Positions 61,396-64,000 of a stretch of DNA of 64,000 bases are shown here, piece after piece (position 1 is the first letter of the stretch; each line of letters opens with the position of its first letter). Source of the stretch: Desulfoluna sp942491485 (GTDB lineage: Bacteria > Desulfobacterota > Desulfobacteria > Desulfobacterales > Desulfolunaceae); the NCBI GenBank assembly GCA_942491485.1, contig CALOAX010000013.1, positions 186,001-250,000 of the forward strand, given 5' to 3'. The position numbers were made by a program, and so were the translations under genes. The notes beneath the pieces are model-generated. The model was not told where the DNA came from, did not search any database, and saw only the letters and a program-made list of their open reading frames with translations.

Positions 61396-61818
61396 ATGAC
61401 CGAATTCACCCTCGACCCACGCCTTGAAAATGACTGTTGGCCCCTTGGCACCCTCCATGGCCTTCGCCTGCTCCTGATGAACAACAGCCAGGTTCCCTGG
61501 TTCATTCTCGTGCCGGAGACATCCGCCACCGAACTCTTTGAACTGGAGCCGCCCCTCCAAAACGCCCTGGCCAACGCCGTGGATGCTCTCTCCCGCATCA
61601 TCAAAGAGACCCTTGGCGCGGAAAAACTCAACGTCGCCGCCATCGGCAACGTCGTCTCCCAGATGCACATCCACGTGGTGGGACGCTCCACCACCGACTT
61701 CTGCTGGCCCAACCCCGTCTGGGGCGCCCCCGGCGGCACCCCCTACGAAGAGTCCGAGGTGCATCAACTCATCGCCACCCTGAAAACCTGCCTTGACGAC
61801 ACCTTTGTTGAAAACTAA
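61396..61818 (+). CDS. HIT-family protein
   Basis: The protein has 140 residues. The histidine triad motif reads QMHIHVVGR near residue 95, in the form found in the bacterial diadenosine-tetraphosphate-hydrolase-like group, with VPWFILVPE upstream and WPNPVWG downstream. It hydrolyses or transfers nucleoside phosphates; the precise substrate is unknown. The third triad position is not a classic His, so activity should not be assumed. The start follows ggacacccc. It is co-directional with the DUF1566 gene, and an intergenic repeat starts 8 nt after the stop. Confidence 0.85.
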   Translation: MTEFTLDPRLENDCWPLGTLHGLRLLLMNNSQVPWFILVPETSATELFELEPPLQNALANAVDALSRIIKETLGAEKLNVAAIGNVVSQMHIHVVGRSTTDFCWPNPVWGAPGGTPYEESEVHQLIATLKTCLDDTFVEN

Positions 61819-61826
61819 AAAGCGAT

Positions 61827-61940
61827 GCCTCCGGCGGCGAGGGTGGCGAAGCCACATTAGGCAAAAACACCTCGAAAGCGGGTTGCCTTGCGAATTGCCC
61901 CGAGGAACGAGGGGCAATTCGCAAGGGCATTCGCCGCGAG
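61827..61940. repeat. Intergenic repeat with flipped central loop, copy 15
   Basis: The left end GCCTCCGGCGG and enlarged third hairpin (with ggtggcgaagccacattagg) are in minus-type order. The central hairpin loop, however, reads GAGGAACGA on the plus strand (61902-61910), opposite to what the order predicts. The stem CTTGCGAATTGCCCC / GGGGCAATTCGCAAG is perfect. Confidence 0.8.
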
Positions 61941-62104
61941 CTACGGCTGGTGATTGTTCAAATGCTGTCACAAGCTTTGAAAAACTCTGGTTACGATAGC
62001 ACTCTTCCGATGGGGCGGATTTAAGCGATATCCCGCCAACGCCAAGAATGACGTCCCATCAATAACGACCTCCCTTTCAAAAAAGCCCACCCACCAAGCA
62101 TAAA

Positions 62105-62207
62105 CCACGGGCGCAGCCCGTCAGCGAATGTGATCACCCCGAGGAACGAGGGGTGTGAGCATTCGCGAACCTGGGGTGCAGGGGATCATCCCCTGCCCGC
62201 CGGAGGC
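62105..62207 (+). repeat. Three-hairpin intergenic repeat, copy 16
   Basis: CACGGGCGCAGCCCGT; central hairpin GCGAATGTGATCACCCC / GGGGTGTGAGCATTCGC around GAGGAACGA; GCAGGGGATCATCCCCTGC; end CGCCGGAGGC. It lies 5 bp from the modF stop, on the side downstream of modF. Confidence 0.85.
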
Positions 62208-62212
62208 TGCTT

Positions 62213-63676
62213 TTAAAGGTTTTCTACCCGTGCCCTGCTTCCGGTCTCCCGGTTGGGGGTCAGGGTCATGTGGTGGGTGATGCAGGAGAGGGTGTCGGCC
62301 TGGGTATGGGTAACGTAGATAAGGGTGGTTTTGCCGCTGTGCCCCACCTTGTCGGCGAGGTCGAGGACAAACCGGCTGTTGGCATCGTCCAAGCCCTGGC
62401 AGGGCTCGTCGAGGATGAGAAGGGATGGGGTCTTGATCATGGCCCGGGCGATGAGGACCATGCGCTGCTCCCCTGAGGAGAGACTGCGAAAAGGGCGATC
62501 CTTTTGGGCTGCCATGCCGAGTATCTCAAGCCAGGCGAGGGCGGCCCCTTTTTCCATGGTGGAGAACTTTCGGTAGGTGCCGATGGAGTCGGAGAGACCG
62601 GAAAGAATGGTGGAAAAGGGTGTGGCAGCGGCTCGGTACCCGATCTGAAATTCTGCGGAGAGGTAACCGATCCGCTTTTTGATGTCCCAAATGCTCTCAC
62701 CGGTGCCCCGTTTCTGCCCGAAGAGAAAAATATCGTGTCCATAGGCCTTGGGGTTGTCCCCGTTGATCATGGAGAGCAGGGTGGACTTGCCCGACCCATT
62801 GGGCCCGGTGATCATGTAATGGTCCCCACGTCGGATGGTAAAGGTAATCCCCGTCACCACGGGCCTTCCATTGTAGGCCACGGACACATCTTGAAACCGG
62901 ACAAGCGCCTCACCTGAAAGAGCTGCTGGGGCCTTTTCATCTTCCAGGAAACACGCATCGGGAAGTTCCGCAAGGGAACGGCTCCTGGCTTTCAAGTCCT
63001 TGCGTCTTGCCGCCCACTCATCCCGGGGGCCGGAGCATACGAGACGCCCCTCTTCCATTTCTGCCACATGGGTGACAAACGGGGGCAACTCCCCCGTGCG
63101 CCCGAGAATCATCACCGGTGTCACCCCTGCCCGGGAGAGGGCATGGATCCGCTCACCCAGGGACGCCGCCGCCCCTTTGTCGAGACCACAGAAGGGATCG
63201 TCCAGGACAAGAAGGGCAGGGTCGGCCATCAACGCACGGCAGATCAGGGATTTTCGAATCTCCCCGGTGGAGAGGAAGCGCAACCCCCGGTCAAAGAGTG
63301 GGGCCAACCCAAAGGACTCCCCGAGCAGGCGAGCCTTCGGCTCGTCCCTGCCCCCCTCCATGATAAACCCCAGGGCGGAGCGGCCCGGATCGATGCGGTC
63401 CATAAAGTCGGTGTCGTCCTCTCGGATTTCCCGTTCTATGGCGGCCAGGTGGTCTTCAAAGGAGATATGCCCAACGGCCATGGGAAGGCCGCTCACACAT
63501 CCGCTGGTAGGAAGCGCCTTGCCGGCCAGAAGTTTCCCCAAGGCCGACTTGCCCGAGCCATTGGGACCGATCACTGCCCACACCTCCCCCATGGAAAGGT
63601 GCAGGTTGATGTCGCGGAGCCAGGCGTCCTGGGCAATATGATAATCCACTGCTGTAAGGTTCATGTTCATATTCAT
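62213..63676 (-). CDS. modF: ModF-like tandem ABC ATPase
   Basis: The protein has 487 residues, close to E. coli ModF (490). It has two ABC ATPase halves, each with GPNGSGKS as Walker A, signature stretches (LSTGEIRKS in the first; LSSGEQRM in the second) and Walker B (ALLVLDDPF, SLLILDEPC). The first half deviates in its signature, as in other ModF proteins. The role in molybdate handling is known only loosely. It fits with the two moeA genes in the window, but is not next to them. The ATG at 63676 is the first of several (MNMNMN) and has no clear ribosome site. Confidence 0.85.
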   Translation of the reverse strand: MNMNMNLTAVDYHIAQDAWLRDINLHLSMGEVWAVIGPNGSGKSALGKLLAGKALPTSGCVSGLPMAVGHISFEDHLAAIEREIREDDTDFMDRIDPGRSALGFIMEGGRDEPKARLLGESFGLAPLFDRGLRFLSTGEIRKSLICRALMADPALLVLDDPFCGLDKGAAASLGERIHALSRAGVTPVMILGRTGELPPFVTHVAEMEEGRLVCSGPRDEWAARRKDLKARSRSLAELPDACFLEDEKAPAALSGEALVRFQDVSVAYNGRPVVTGITFTIRRGDHYMITGPNGSGKSTLLSMINGDNPKAYGHDIFLFGQKRGTGESIWDIKKRIGYLSAEFQIGYRAAATPFSTILSGLSDSIGTYRKFSTMEKGAALAWLEILGMAAQKDRPFRSLSSGEQRMVLIARAMIKTPSLLILDEPCQGLDDANSRFVLDLADKVGHSGKTTLIYVTHTQADTLSCITHHMTLTPNRETGSRARVENL

Positions 63677-63774
63677 GGGCCGTTTATACCACACCAGATG
63701 TGGGAAGCCACACAAGGATCCAGCCTGCCCTACCGCTAAACCCACGCCAAAAGCCGCCTTCCATGGGAAGGCAT

Positions 63775-63985
63775 ACCCTTAAAAAAAACACCAACACCCC
63801 AAACAAAACACGGCAAACACCTCACAAATAAAGACAACCCCCAACGAATCTCCCATCAACACACCAAAAAAGAACCAACCCCCCCACCCCCAGCAACATA
63901 AAACAGACAAAACCGAAACAAAATCCACCAGTACTCCGCAAGACCCCACCAATTGTTGATAACTTTCCACACATGTCGTAATCTC
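63775..63985. other. Extreme A/C-rich, G/T-poor tract
   Basis: Over 63781-63960 about 85 percent of bases are A or C, with only about 13 G and 14 T. This strand asymmetry is seen nowhere else in the window. No gene fits: the minus-strand frame 63779-63991 is low-complexity (Val, Gly, Cys, Phe runs). The tract ends at a DnaA-box-like site. Confidence 0.7.
63954..63962 (-). promoter_or_regulatory. DnaA-box-like site
   Basis: TGTTGATAA, i.e. TTATCAACA on the minus strand, one change from TTATCCACA. An 11-nt neighbour, ctttccaca, is a weaker plus-strand match (7 of 9). One or two boxes do not make an origin. Confidence 0.35.
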
Positions 63986-64000
63986 CCCCAAGAAAAACCT

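Noticed and set aside
1641..62207. The dispersed repeats as CRISPR arrays
   Set aside because: Copies are scattered singly, not in regular arrays; they vary in stem sequence, and there are no spacers or cas genes.

Overview
The window is a GC-rich bacterial chromosome segment with about 50 protein genes, two tRNA-Ser genes and no prophage, insertion sequence or CRISPR array. The gene set points to an anaerobic Desulfobacterota (Desulfobacteraceae/Desulfoluna-like) organism. It includes an acyl-CoA dehydrogenase/ETF/membrane ETF:quinone oxidoreductase module, many ferredoxin-type proteins, nickel maturation genes (cooT, hypA, hypB), two MoeA paralogues, ModF, AcnB, DUF362, and a rhodanese-like gene that appears to encode selenocysteine. 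The taxonomic call is inference from gene content.

Layout. 0-8.5 kb: lipoprotein fragment, amidohydrolase, MBL-fold hydrolase, DUF362 protein, flavodoxin, PHA-synthase-like protein, then cooT and a DUF3842 gene on the minus strand. 9-15.4 kb: ExeA-like ATPase, cyclase-family hydrolase overlapping a 1293-residue hybrid kinase, a YkgJ-type cysteine-cluster protein and a hypothetical. 15.6-30 kb: housekeeping (acnB, two tRNA-Ser, argS, SPOR protein, gatCA, mutL, cold-shock gene, phosphomannomutase, uppP). 30-41.7 kb: moeA-PBP fusion, moeA, lolA, nadA, ferredoxin, ferredoxin-nitroreductase, hypAB, an Fe-S protein, and an FMN hydroxyacid dehydrogenase behind two operator-like palindromes. 42-48.7 kb: MATE exporter, sugar dehydrogenase remnant, selenoprotein rhodanese, TudS-related protein, amino-acid ABC transporter parts, TrkA. 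49-56 kb: a fatty-acid module (TetR/FadR-like regulator, acyl-CoA dehydrogenase, membrane Fe-S oxidoreductase, etfBA). 56-64 kb: dinB, NifA-like regulator, small exported proteins, HIT protein, modF, and an extreme A/C-rich tract ending in a DnaA-box-like site.

Features not explained by the genes: (1) At least 16 copies of an intergenic three-hairpin repeat occur in 64 kb. Its central hairpin keeps an apical loop GAGGAACGA while the stem sequence covaries between copies, and its GC-rich end (GCCTCCGGCGG) sits beside gene ends. Some copies are bounded by inverted GCCTCCGGCGG termini, as in a MITE. (2) An in-frame TGA in a rhodanese gene is followed by a hairpin with loop GGTCT, the loop of the E. 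coli fdhF SECIS. (3) FadR-type operators lie in the same position in two promoters of the fatty-acid module. (4) The membrane oxidoreductase has lost every cysteine of its first CCG domain and kept those of the second.
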